Shown: positions 44,970-52,784 of the stretch, in pieces
How the letters are laid out: every line of letters begins with the position of its first letter
Position numbering within the stretch: position 1 is the stretch's first letter
NCBI RefSeq assembly: GCF_028736215.1
Contig: NZ_CP117883.1
Coordinates: 5,890,001 to 5,954,000, forward strand
Source of the DNA: Mucilaginibacter sp. KACC 22773
Lineage (GTDB): Bacteria; Bacteroidota; Bacteroidia; Sphingobacteriales; Sphingobacteriaceae
Reading direction: 5' to 3'
Length of the DNA stretch: 64,000 bases
Notes under the pieces: generated by a model
The model's database searches: none
Told to the model about the DNA's origin: nothing
Seen by the model: only the letters and a program-made list of their open reading frames with translations
Position numbers and translations under genes: made by a program

Positions 44970-45803
44970 TCAACCATTGATCAGGAATTTAGGTGGCGGC
45001 TCCGCCGCTATCCGCTCCCTGGCTATTTTTACAAAATCTATAGGCTTAACCTTCTGGTGATAGGCACCGCTATTTTTTTCGATACCGATAAAATTCCGGC
45101 CTTCCCGTATGGCTGCGATTAGAAAGGAACCGCATCCGCAGGCGTTATCCAGCACGATGGCACCCGGTATGGTAAAGGTCCTGATGATATAGCGCCCTAA
45201 GTCAACCGGTTTTTGTGTCGGGTGGTAAGGCTTAGTTTCCTCGTGCTCACAGGTCTTGCAATAAAACCAATCGTCAGGTTCTTCCTCGTCAAAAAACAAA
45301 ATATCGTAGGGGTACCGATTGCCGTCACTAATTGCCTGAGAGGGATTGTACTTGCCGTAACAACCGGTGGTCTGTTCTTTGCGCCAGCCCTTGTTATAAG
45401 CTTTCCCGGGGATCATCTGAGGTTGGTACACGGGTTGTTTATTATAGAAAATACAGATGTCCTCATGCCGTCGCAGCGGCTGCTTTTTAGCATTCAAAAA
45501 ATTGGTAGACTTCGATTTGATCCAGACGATCTTGTATTTGAACCAATCGGGGTTACTAAGTATGACGGCACCAGTAAATATCCCTGCTGCGGTCAAGGCA
45601 ATGACGCCATTCGGTTTAATGATACGCCGGTAATGTTGCCATAACAGGCTAAAATTGATCGGCACGTCCCAGGGATTTATTGTCGTGCCGTACGGAAGGT
45701 CACATAATATCAGATCAATACAATTTTCCGGAAACCATTCCATAACTTCCAGGCAGTCGCCTTCAATTACCGTATTGAGGTAAGCGTCCAGGCCTTGACT
45801 CAT
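44970..45803 (-). CDS. DNA adenine/cytosine-N4 methyltransferase (beta class)
   Basis: 277 residues. Motif IV comes first (I-L-C-D-L-P-Y-G-T-T), motif I last (V-L-D-N-A-C-G-C-G-S-F), the order of beta-class N6A/N4C methylases. K-P-Y-H-P-T-Q-K-P-V-D-L precedes motif I. No restriction partner is next to it, so it is an orphan methylase, likely to mark the element's DNA against host restriction. It ends 8 bp from the next upstream gene (primase). Confidence 0.85.
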   Translation of the reverse strand: MSQGLDAYLNTVIEGDCLEVMEWFPENCIDLILCDLPYGTTINPWDVPINFSLLWQHYRRIIKPNGVIALTAAGIFTGAVILSNPDWFKYKIVWIKSKSTNFLNAKKQPLRRHEDICIFYNKQPVYQPQMIPGKAYNKGWRKEQTTGCYGKYNPSQAISDGNRYPYDILFFDEEEPDDWFYCKTCEHEETKPYHPTQKPVDLGRYIIRTFTIPGAIVLDNACGCGSFLIAAIREGRNFIGIEKNSGAYHQKVKPIDFVKIARERIAAEPPPKFLING

Positions 45804-45811
45804 GTGGTGAT

Positions 45812-46753
45812 TTACCTTTCAAACGGCACTTTGACATTTGCAAAGAAATCCGTTTTATTGTTTTGAGTAGCGGCAGGCATTTTTACCTGCGCTTTGATCT
45901 TATCGTTATAATCGTTGAAGCCTTCATAAATTACCGAGCGGTCAGTCGCATAAGGCAGCGCTTTGATAAAATCCCTGCTGGCTAATTTACCTGCCTTATC
46001 CCGGTCAAAATAAATATCGAGCGAGGAGAAGGCCTTTGCCTTCGTTATCCCCTGCTGTAATAAAGTAAGTGTGTTAAGGACGATGATACTGTGGTCAGCA
46101 TCCGGGTTATCGAAGCGCCAGCTTAAAAAATCGATAAACCCTTCAAATACAGCCGCCTTTTTTGGATGACCGGGAATAATGGTGATGCCCTTATGGCCCA
46201 TACAGCCTTTAAAATACCGGTTGCGGACTTCCCAGGAATTGTTCTCATTGAGCCAACCCGCCGCGAAATAGTGTTTACGGACATCATTTTCATCCTCGAT
46301 ATAGTAATACACCTCGCTCAGATAAAATTTAGCGACATCGAAAACACCCCGGCTTTTCAAATAATCCGTTATTGCCGGATGCACACCAATGGGTTTAACG
46401 CGTTCAACAACGTGTTGGACCTTTACCGGTTTCCTTGGTCGCGGCACCCGCTGCTCAGTCGGCGCAATCGAACAAACTTCTTGTATTTTTTTAACGACCT
46501 CGTTAAATCCGAGATTCTTCCAATAGGCAAGGCCAAAATCGATAATGTTTCCGCCTTTGCCGGCACCATGGTCAAACCAGACCCCCAGGTCATCATTCAC
46601 GCTGAAGGAAGGCTGGGTATCATTGTCCCTGAGCATACTGATATACATTTTTTCACGCCCTCTTTTCGGAACCGGCTGATAGCCCAAACGGCTTAACAGG
46701 TCAACCAGAGAACCTTGTTCCTTAAGCTCTTTAGCGGTTAGTAGATTATTCAT
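45812..46753 (-). CDS. Toprim/CHC2-like DNA primase
   Basis: 313 residues. A CHC2-like N-terminus without the zinc cysteines (Q-P-S-F-S-V-N-D-D, W-F-D-H-G-A-G-K-G-G, D-F) is followed by a Toprim domain with A-V-F-E-G-F-I-D-F near 210 and D-I-Y-F-D-R-D-K-A-G near 260. Conjugative elements use such primases to copy the received strand. It is the first gene of the minus-strand block of the element. Confidence 0.85.
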   Translation of the reverse strand: MNNLLTAKELKEQGSLVDLLSRLGYQPVPKRGREKMYISMLRDNDTQPSFSVNDDLGVWFDHGAGKGGNIIDFGLAYWKNLGFNEVVKKIQEVCSIAPTEQRVPRPRKPVKVQHVVERVKPIGVHPAITDYLKSRGVFDVAKFYLSEVYYYIEDENDVRKHYFAAGWLNENNSWEVRNRYFKGCMGHKGITIIPGHPKKAAVFEGFIDFLSWRFDNPDADHSIIVLNTLTLLQQGITKAKAFSSLDIYFDRDKAGKLASRDFIKALPYATDRSVIYEGFNDYNDKIKAQVKMPAATQNNKTDFFANVKVPFER

Positions 46754-47237
46754 AAATGATAATTTTGATTGTTAAAAAAAAGACCGACACCGTTTGCTTT
46801 TGAGAAGCTGTCACTGCCGGCAAAAAAATAAAAGGCCGATCTTAATCCCGGGTCTGTATAAAAGTGGATGGATGATTTCTGTGTACCGGCAGCGGGTATC
46901 GAACCCGATAATTCACTTCTGCCGGTAATATGTAGATTCGGGATTACTCGCGTCAGATCCTACGATCCGGGCTTACGCCTGCCTTCGCGCTTTCGGTTAT
47001 TGCGGCTTTACGCTCACCTTCACGAAATTTCCGGTTGCTGGCCGGATAATGTTTTATCCCTGCATGTCAAATAACGTTCGTTGCCAAATCATTTCGATGA
47101 AAGTTTTAATGATTTAGTGGGAGCAAAACAACAGCGTTTTGGGACGGTCAAAAAGTTCAACTTTTTATTGCACCCCAATTGCACCCTTTGCACCCACTTG
47201 GTAATCAGATAGATACATTTAAGTATTTTGCATAAAA
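46754..47237. other. Non-coding right-end region with tRNA-like hairpin and short repeats
   Basis: No gene is visible. At 46885-46926 the minus strand can fold as ACCGGCAG / CTGCCGGT (8 bp) enclosing CGGG TTCGATA CCCG, similar to a tRNA acceptor plus T-arm. At 47168-47195 TTGCACCC is repeated three times (spacing 11 and 9 bp). CTTGGTAATCAG at 47197-47208 is identical to 9807-9818 beside the tRNA-Ala remnant. These are candidate end or integrase-arm sequences of the element. Confidence 0.4.
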
Positions 47238-47266
47238 AAGGCCAGCAAGATTTTGCTGGCCTTTAA
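47238..47266 (-). terminator. Rho-independent terminator of the RteC-like gene
   Basis: AAAGGCCAGCAA / TTGCTGGCCTTT, a perfect 12-bp stem with loop GATT; on the minus strand it leads into TTTTTTTATG. Sits 16 bp after the stop of the gene at 47282. Confidence 0.8.
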
Positions 47267-47281
47267 ATGGTATTTTAAGAT

Positions 47282-47956
47282 TTAATAGTTCCTGATCTTT
47301 GTGATCAGTTTTTCAAGAGCTTCGATGGCTATATCCTTATCATGTTGTTCCATGTGGTAAGTGCTTTTCCGCATACTGTTCCAGGAGATACTTTTAGCGT
47401 TTTCTGTAGATAGAAAAGGGACGAGTGAACGAAAGATAAGGCTTAGTGAACTTGCAATGATCAACCTGGTATCATCAGCGGCCTTCAGAATTATACCGAT
47501 TTGATCGACGCTGAGCTTACAAAATATCTTGGAAAGTACATTACTCCCGGAGAGTATAACTTCATTTCTGGAATTTTTACCTGACACGCCATAGCGTTTG
47601 GTGATGGCGCTTTTCAATTCCTGAATGGCAATCAACAGATTTTCTCCGGTAATTGCTAAAGGTTGATCACTGGCATAGGCGGCGAGGTTAAACATCGCCT
47701 GCCGTTCCAGTGTGACCAGTGCATCATAATAATGAGTGATGATCGTATCGAGTTTTTTGGAAGAAAAAAGGAAAAATGTCCCGGCTTTGAGTTGCCGGAA
47801 TACTTCCCGCAATTCCTTTTGGAAACGGGTTTCAATTAATTTCAGTTGATCGACCTTTATCCCGGACACATCCGTTTGTTGAGGATTGAGTGTAATTTCG
47901 ATGATCTCGTCTAACCACGCATATGGGTAATTGTTAATTATTAGTGCCTTTTCCAT
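47282..47956 (-). CDS. RteC-like protein
   Basis: 224 residues from ATG at 47956; a longer frame to 48034 adds a tail with no conserved look. The C-terminus (I-F-R-S-L-V-P-F-L-S-T-E-N-A-K-S-I-S, then S-M-R-K-S-T-Y, then A-I-E-A-L-E-K-L-I) resembles RteC, the regulator that activates excision genes of CTnDOT-type elements. It is next to the right end of the element and followed by a strong terminator. Control of excision or transfer is therefore likely, without direct evidence of the target. Confidence 0.6.
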   Translation of the reverse strand: MEKALIINNYPYAWLDEIIEITLNPQQTDVSGIKVDQLKLIETRFQKELREVFRQLKAGTFFLFSSKKLDTIITHYYDALVTLERQAMFNLAAYASDQPLAITGENLLIAIQELKSAITKRYGVSGKNSRNEVILSGSNVLSKIFCKLSVDQIGIILKAADDTRLIIASSLSLIFRSLVPFLSTENAKSISWNSMRKSTYHMEQHDKDIAIEALEKLITKIRNY

Positions 47957-48086
47957 AACCACGCTCCATTCTAGCTCGTTGCAATAAATATTAATTGTCC
48001 TGCAAATTTGGGGAGCTAAGTAACTGTCAGACAATAGGGTAAAGCACTCATTTACCCGTATGAGTATAAACCACTATAACAAAGAC

Positions 48087-49001
48087 TCAGGCATCGAAGA
48101 GTTTATGAAGCAAAGTCACTTTATTTTTTGCCTGCGTTTTTTCGTATATATGCTGAATATGGTTTTCAACCGTCTTCCCAGCGATAAATAGCTTGGCAGA
48201 AATTTCCTTGTAGGTAAGTCCCTGCCGAACGAGCAAAACAATTTCGATCTCGCGGTTCGTTAATTTGTAATACCGGCACATCTCCTCAAATACCATTGTA
48301 CCTTCACCGATACGTGCCAATTCCAAGAGGCGGTTGTACTCCTGACGGGCGTTTTTGATGGAGCGCCATATGAACAGGATGGTAATGCCTATAATACCAG
48401 TATTGGTACATAATACTTCGACCAGTTGACTGCTTTCAATCAGACCGAAAAACGATAAAGATGCCCATGGGGTAACGGCGCAATACATAGCGACCTCTTC
48501 GAGGTATTGATGTTCGTTGCGTTCTTGTACATGTTTACGCCTTATTGCCTGGAACATAACATAAAGCAGAACCATGGCATAAATGAAGGGAACGATCATC
48601 CCATATTTTAAATTGAGATGCCCTTGTATAGCAAAATCTACAATAAAAAAAATAACATAAGGTAGGAACAAAAAAAGAGGCACGCCATAATAGGCATGCC
48701 ACCGAAGGGAAGGTAAAGTGAATGCCTTGTAAAAGTAGAATGGAAAATAAGAGGCCATCAGGAAGCCGCTGCCATATGCGACCATAAGCTGAATACTAAC
48801 CAGAATGCTGATGTGCGGATCCGGGAATAAACCACCGGTAATATTATAAAACAGCATCAGGAAAAGGAGAATAAGGTACCATTTGCGTTGCTGATCCTGT
48901 GGGCGAAAGAGATAGTAAAATAGCTGAAAGAGAAACATGCCTGTTTCTAAAATTATAAATATGAAGGTAACAATATGAATTTGCGTACCGAATACCAGCA
49001 T
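48087..49001 (-). CDS. Seven-TM protein with C-terminal LuxR-type HTH
   Basis: 304 residues. Seven hydrophobic helices (about 8-32, 41-60, 66-92, 104-125, 132-152, 168-188, 195-213) precede a cytoplasmic LuxR/GerE HTH domain (L-T-N-R-E-I-E-I-V-L-L-V-R-Q-G, K-E-I-S-A-K-L-F, K-T-V-E-N-H-I). It is a one-component membrane-bound regulator, possibly sensing a small ligand. Directly upstream (1 bp) lies the GNAT gene and then an alpha-oxoamine synthase, so it probably responds to, or controls, their product. Confidence 0.75.
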   Translation of the reverse strand: MLVFGTQIHIVTFIFIILETGMFLFQLFYYLFRPQDQQRKWYLILLFLMLFYNITGGLFPDPHISILVSIQLMVAYGSGFLMASYFPFYFYKAFTLPSLRWHAYYGVPLFLFLPYVIFFIVDFAIQGHLNLKYGMIVPFIYAMVLLYVMFQAIRRKHVQERNEHQYLEEVAMYCAVTPWASLSFFGLIESSQLVEVLCTNTGIIGITILFIWRSIKNARQEYNRLLELARIGEGTMVFEEMCRYYKLTNREIEIVLLVRQGLTYKEISAKLFIAGKTVENHIQHIYEKTQAKNKVTLLHKLFDA

Positions 49002-49002
49002 A

Positions 49003-49584
49003 TCAATGTTTGTCGATTGTTCGCTTAAGAAAATACAAGGTGTAGCCTAAATCCAACCGGTCATAAATTTCAAAAGAGAACTTTTTGTACCAGGGAAGAT
49101 TGGCCGGTGTAGAGGTCTCCAGAAATGTCGGCAAGCCGCTCGAAGTTGCCGAATCAATAACCTCTTTCAAAAGTTCACTTCCACGCCCGGCCTTTTGTGC
49201 AGACGGTTCAATACCAATAAACCATAAATAGGCCATAGGTTCCTTCGGCTGTATCTTTTTGATCAGGCCCTCTCGTTTAAGCGCTTTGAATATGCCAGAG
49301 ATTCCAATTGCCTGGAAGATCAGTTTAAGGTCCAGCCAGATCGCAAATAAGGAGAATTTCTTTAGATGCGGATATAGCATCAACGCACAGCCGTCTTTTT
49401 GTTCAGTTATCCAAACGTCCCCAAAATGATTACACATTTCGAAGGAATAATCCATAAGCGCGGCAATTCGCCTTAACCGTCGGTTATCCTGGCGAACAAT
49501 AAAGTTCACGCTTTGGTTATCCTTGAAAGCAGCCACTAAAATGTCAATAATCAAGTTTTTCTGTTTAACATTCGCTTGTACCAT
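49003..49584 (-). CDS. GNAT family acyltransferase
   Basis: 193 residues from ATG at 49584; the frame extends to 49659 but would overlap the upstream gene by 62 bp. Core GNAT motif A is visible: Y-L-W-F-I-G-I-E-P-S-A-Q-K-A-G-R-G-S-E-L-L (R/Q-x-x-G-x-G/A type). C-terminal F-L-E-T-S-T-P-A-N-L and Y-K-K-F-S-F-E agree with the fold. It would transfer an acyl group to an amine. Lies 13 bp after the alpha-oxoamine synthase, pointing to joint action on its product. Confidence 0.75.
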   Translation of the reverse strand: MVQANVKQKNLIIDILVAAFKDNQSVNFIVRQDNRRLRRIAALMDYSFEMCNHFGDVWITEQKDGCALMLYPHLKKFSLFAIWLDLKLIFQAIGISGIFKALKREGLIKKIQPKEPMAYLWFIGIEPSAQKAGRGSELLKEVIDSATSSGLPTFLETSTPANLPWYKKFSFEIYDRLDLGYTLYFLKRTIDKH

Positions 49585-49597
49585 CGTCGAATAAATT

Positions 49598-50887
49598 TTA
49601 AGAGTTAACCCTGTTTCTGCTTGAAATTTGAAGTTTTTTGTCCACTTCGATGAATGCATTCAATACCTTATCCAAATGTTCTTTGTTATGGGTGGCCATG
49701 ACGTTCATCCTTATCCGTGCGTTCTTTTTGGAAACGGCAGGATACATAATAGGATTCGTATATACACCTGCTTTTAAAAGTAGCCTGCCGGCCTCAAGTG
49801 TTTTGTGTATATCACCCACTTTGACAGGTATCACTGCTGATGAGGTCGAACCTACATCGAATCCCAAACTGATCAAACCGTTCTTCAGGTAGTCGATATT
49901 TTCCCAGAGACGATCACGCCATTCCGGTTCCTCATCCACCAGTTCAATTGCTTTCAGTATGCCCATTACTGCAGGGGTGGCAGTGGTTGAAAATAGGTGC
50001 TGTTTAGACTGGTATTTCAGGTAGGTAATGATCTCGGCGCTGGCGATGACATAACCGCCGATGTTACCTAATGCCTTGCTGAACGTGCCGGTAATGATGT
50101 CAACCTCGTCAAAAGCGTCATCCAACTCGATAACACCTCTGCCACTTTTGCCAACGACACCTATCCCATGTGCATCGTCAACAACCAGGTATGCCCCATA
50201 ACGATGTGCCAGTTCCGCTATCTTCCGAATAGGCGCGATATCGCCGTCCTGGCTGTACACGCCGTCTATAATCACCATTTTCGTCCGGTATTGATCACGT
50301 GCACTTTTCAGAACATGCTCCAGCATGACCAGGTCGTTATGCAAAAACGTTTTTACCGTTGTTGTCAGCGCCCCCTCGTAAACGCTGGCATGTACATTCA
50401 TATCCAGGATAGCGATATCATTTTTACCTTTATTATTATCCTTATGTAACAGGCATTGCAAAGTGGCGCTGTTTGCCGTATAACCCGTTGTGTATAATAT
50501 GGCATCGGTCTTTTTGTAAAATGCGGCTATTTTCTTTTCGAGTTGTTCATGGTACACAAAGTGTCCGCCAATAGCAGGCGAGGCACCCGAGCCTGTTCCA
50601 AATATTTCGATCCCCTTAACAACAGCGGCTTTAACTTTCGGGTGCTGGCTAAAACCCAGGTAATCGTTTGATACCAGACATACGCACCATGTCGGATGCG
50701 TGTCGCCCGGGAGGATCAGGTTCATTTCAGGCCCAACGGGGGATAAAGATTCTATTCGGTAATTCAAATGGCCATTTGCCCTCAAAAAATCGAGGTATTC
50801 TGCAAATTCAGTTGCTGTTTCATAAATATTCTGGCCTTCTATGTTTTCAAAATCCTTAAAACTGGCGTTATTAAAATCGATCGGCAT
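49598..50887 (-). CDS. Alpha-oxoamine synthase (PLP-dependent, AONS/SPT/CqsA family)
   Basis: 429 residues. N-D-Y-L-G-F-S near 73, G-S-G-A-S-P-A-I-G-G-H, D-D-A-H-G-I-G and the PLP lysine in T-G-T-F-S-K-A-L-G near 267 place it in fold-type I alpha-oxoamine synthases. The family condenses an amino acid with an acyl-CoA or acyl-ACP (7-keto-8-aminopelargonate, sphingoid base, cysteate lipids, or CqsA signal). Substrate cannot be read from the sequence. First gene of a cassette with GNAT and 7TM-LuxR genes; no bio genes nearby, so biotin synthesis is unlikely. Confidence 0.85.
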   Translation of the reverse strand: MPIDFNNASFKDFENIEGQNIYETATEFAEYLDFLRANGHLNYRIESLSPVGPEMNLILPGDTHPTWCVCLVSNDYLGFSQHPKVKAAVVKGIEIFGTGSGASPAIGGHFVYHEQLEKKIAAFYKKTDAILYTTGYTANSATLQCLLHKDNNKGKNDIAILDMNVHASVYEGALTTTVKTFLHNDLVMLEHVLKSARDQYRTKMVIIDGVYSQDGDIAPIRKIAELAHRYGAYLVVDDAHGIGVVGKSGRGVIELDDAFDEVDIITGTFSKALGNIGGYVIASAEIITYLKYQSKQHLFSTTATPAVMGILKAIELVDEEPEWRDRLWENIDYLKNGLISLGFDVGSTSSAVIPVKVGDIHKTLEAGRLLLKAGVYTNPIMYPAVSKKNARIRMNVMATHNKEHLDKVLNAFIEVDKKLQISSRNRVNS

Positions 50888-50943
50888 AAATCATTTATCA
50901 GTTAAGTAGATATTAATTTAAAATTAACTGTAGAAAATATGCG

Positions 50944-51015
50944 AAGTGGTGAGTTGAAGTTATTTTTTTACTTTTTCTTAATTTATAGGTAATATTTATA
51001 TGCAACTCACCACTT
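50944..51015. promoter_or_regulatory. 13-bp inverted repeat between divergent operons
   Basis: AAGTGGTGAGTTG at 50944-50956 and its exact reverse complement at 51003-51015, 46 bp apart, lie between the divergent synthase cassette and the Crp-like gene. The centre is very AT-rich. Likely paired operator sites for a regulator such as the adjacent Crp-like or LuxR-type protein. A partial third copy (AAGTGGTGAG) is at 60844-60853. Confidence 0.55.
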
Positions 51016-51134
51016 TAAATAAAAAATGCGTTTTTATTTGCGGCTTAGGAATTTAGAATCGGGCATTTCAAAACCCCTGACCAAGGTTTTTTTCCATAGT
51101 GTTCTATGGATTACCGATATAAAATTGAGCGTCT

Positions 51135-51701
51135 ATGACTGGGGAATCACTGATCAGCTATCTGTCTGCCATTGCAAAATTATCGCCTACTTTTTTGGAA
51201 GATTTAGAAAGTGGTATTGATGAGGAACAATACAAACCTCATCAAATTATTCATGCTGCCGGACAAACAGAAAACCGCCTATGGTTTGTAGAAAGAGGTT
51301 TTGCCCGGTCGTACTATTTCGATCCAACAGGAAAAGAGCACACCCTGAGTTTCTACCTTGGCAATGAAATCATATTTTCCTATAAAGGTTACTGGAAAGA
51401 ACCGGTAGATTATTATCTTGAAATTTTAACACCAAGCTTGTTGATCTCCCTGACCTATGATTCACTTTATATACTGGAAAGGCATGAGGAAGCAAAATCA
51501 CTTATACGGACTTTCATCCGGCAGCGCTATTATCAGGAACTTTTCAAAAGCCGCCTAATGACCTGGACAGCTGAGGAACGGTACCATCAGTACCGTAAAA
51601 GCCATCCCGAAATCTTCAAGCTGGCTTCGATCCGTTTAATCGCTTCCTATCTCAATATGACCCGCGAAAACCTCAGCCGGTTAATGGGCCGTGAATCGTG
51701 A
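51135..51701 (+). CDS. Crp/Fnr-type transcription regulator
   Basis: 188 residues. Cyclic-nucleotide-binding-like beta roll (Y-K-P-H-Q-I-I-H-A-A-G-Q, G-F-A-R-S-Y-Y-F-D, G-K-E-H-T-L-S-F), a dimer helix, and a short HTH (I-R-L-I-A-S-Y-L-N-M-T-R-E-N-L-S-R-L). Bacteroidota have many such one-component regulators with unknown ligands. Divergent from the oxoamine synthase cassette across the 13-bp inverted repeat, so it may regulate that operon. Confidence 0.85.
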   Translation: MTGESLISYLSAIAKLSPTFLEDLESGIDEEQYKPHQIIHAAGQTENRLWFVERGFARSYYFDPTGKEHTLSFYLGNEIIFSYKGYWKEPVDYYLEILTPSLLISLTYDSLYILERHEEAKSLIRTFIRQRYYQELFKSRLMTWTAEERYHQYRKSHPEIFKLASIRLIASYLNMTRENLSRLMGRES

Positions 51702-51962
51702 TTAAAACGCACCATTTAATTACAGAAACTGGTGATACATATCCATCAAACTGGTGATTGACATCACGGACAAATTTTCGATATCCCTGTAACTTAGTCT
51801 CATCAAAATTCACAATACATTATACCTGCTGACCAATTTTTTCAAACAAAAAGGCCAGCTAAAAGAAAGGAGTACGGTGACAAAGAGCATTGCAATCAAC
51901 AGTGGGTTACGCACCTGCTAGTAAAATGTTTACGTTTTTTAAGATGGACAAACTAAAGGACT
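51702..51962 (+). promoter_or_regulatory. Upstream region of the MauE/DoxX gene with a 22-bp-spaced repeat
   Basis: AAACTGGTGAT occurs at 51726-51736 and again at 51748-51758, 22 bp apart (two helical turns), a layout usual for direct-repeat activator sites. No gene seen in this stretch. It could serve the MauE/DoxX-DUF6520 pair. Confidence 0.4.
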
Positions 51963-52430
51963 ATGGAACGAATACTGAGCAACAAAGCCAAATTTCAAAT
52001 TTCAGAACTTGCTAAAGAAAGAATAACAACTGCCATATGCTGGCTATGTATGGGATTATTTTTATATACTGCTTACGCCAAAATGATTGATCACGACCGA
52101 TTCTTAAAGGGTCTGACAAGCGTGCATATCCTCAGCGGCTTTGCCGTTTTGATATCTTTCTCAGTACCGATCGTTGAAATTATTGTTGCTTTGTTATTGC
52201 TAATTCCCCAGACCGCAAAAATCGGACTTTACAGTTTCATTATTGTGATGATATCGTTTACGATTTATATTGTAAGTGCTATGATCTGGGAAAAATACCT
52301 TCCTTGTCATTGCGGAGGAGCCATCGAAAAACTTAGCTGGTCGCAGCATATATGGTTTAATCTCGCATTTATAATAGTAGCCAGCATTGCTCTCCGGCTC
52401 AATAAATTAAATACATCATTAAAAACTTAA
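51963..52430 (+). CDS. MauE/DoxX-family redox-associated membrane protein
   Basis: 155 residues, four TM helices (for example ICWLCMGLFLYTAYAKM, IIVALLLLIPQTAKIGLYSF). The C-H-C-G-G-A-I-E-K-L-S-W-S-Q-H segment between helices three and four is typical of the Bacteroidota MauE/DoxX family and gives a possible thiol pair. Function generally linked to disulfide or quinone chemistry. Followed 4 bp later by a DUF6520 gene, a common pairing in this phylum. Confidence 0.8.
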   Translation: MERILSNKAKFQISELAKERITTAICWLCMGLFLYTAYAKMIDHDRFLKGLTSVHILSGFAVLISFSVPIVEIIVALLLLIPQTAKIGLYSFIIVMISFTIYIVSAMIWEKYLPCHCGGAIEKLSWSQHIWFNLAFIIVASIALRLNKLNTSLKT

Positions 52431-52434
52431 GAAA

Positions 52435-52728
52435 ATGAAAAATCTCAAAAAAATTGCGTTCGGACTTTTGGTAGGCGCAATGGCCATCGGTTTTAGTTCA
52501 TTCACAACATTAAACGCTGTAAAAAGAAGCAAATTTTTTGCGGTGACATACTACCAACATGCCAACGGTATTTACAGTAAAGTTTTGCCTGCCAATGAGT
52601 GTGGGGATGAATCAACCAACCCTTGCAATATTTCTTACGTGACCGATCCAAATACTACATTTACGTATTCCAGTCGGCCATTGACTCCAAGAACCGAATC
52701 AACCGAGGTCGGAAAAGGGACCAATTAG
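52435..52728 (+). CDS. DUF6520-type small exported protein
   Basis: 97 residues. Signal-like start (K-K-I-A-F-G-L-L-V-G-A-M-A-I-G-F-S-S-F), then a short polar mature part with two Cys (N-E-C-G-D-E-S-T-N-P-C). Proteins like this follow MauE/DoxX genes in many Bacteroidota; role unknown, possibly substrate of the redox protein. Confidence 0.7.
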   Translation: MKNLKKIAFGLLVGAMAIGFSSFTTLNAVKRSKFFAVTYYQHANGIYSKVLPANECGDESTNPCNISYVTDPNTTFTYSSRPLTPRTESTEVGKGTN

Positions 52729-52733
52729 GTAAA

Positions 52734-52771
52734 AAGCGAATGGAAATCCATCAATGGGCTTCCATTCGCTT
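52734..52771. terminator. Bidirectional terminator between convergent genes
   Basis: AAGCGAATGGAA / TTCCATTCGCTT, perfect 12-bp stem with a 14-base loop, six bases past the DUF6520 stop and 14 bases from the opposing stop; A-run on the left and T/A-rich on the right. Confidence 0.7.
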
Positions 52772-52784
52772 AATTATGATAAAT

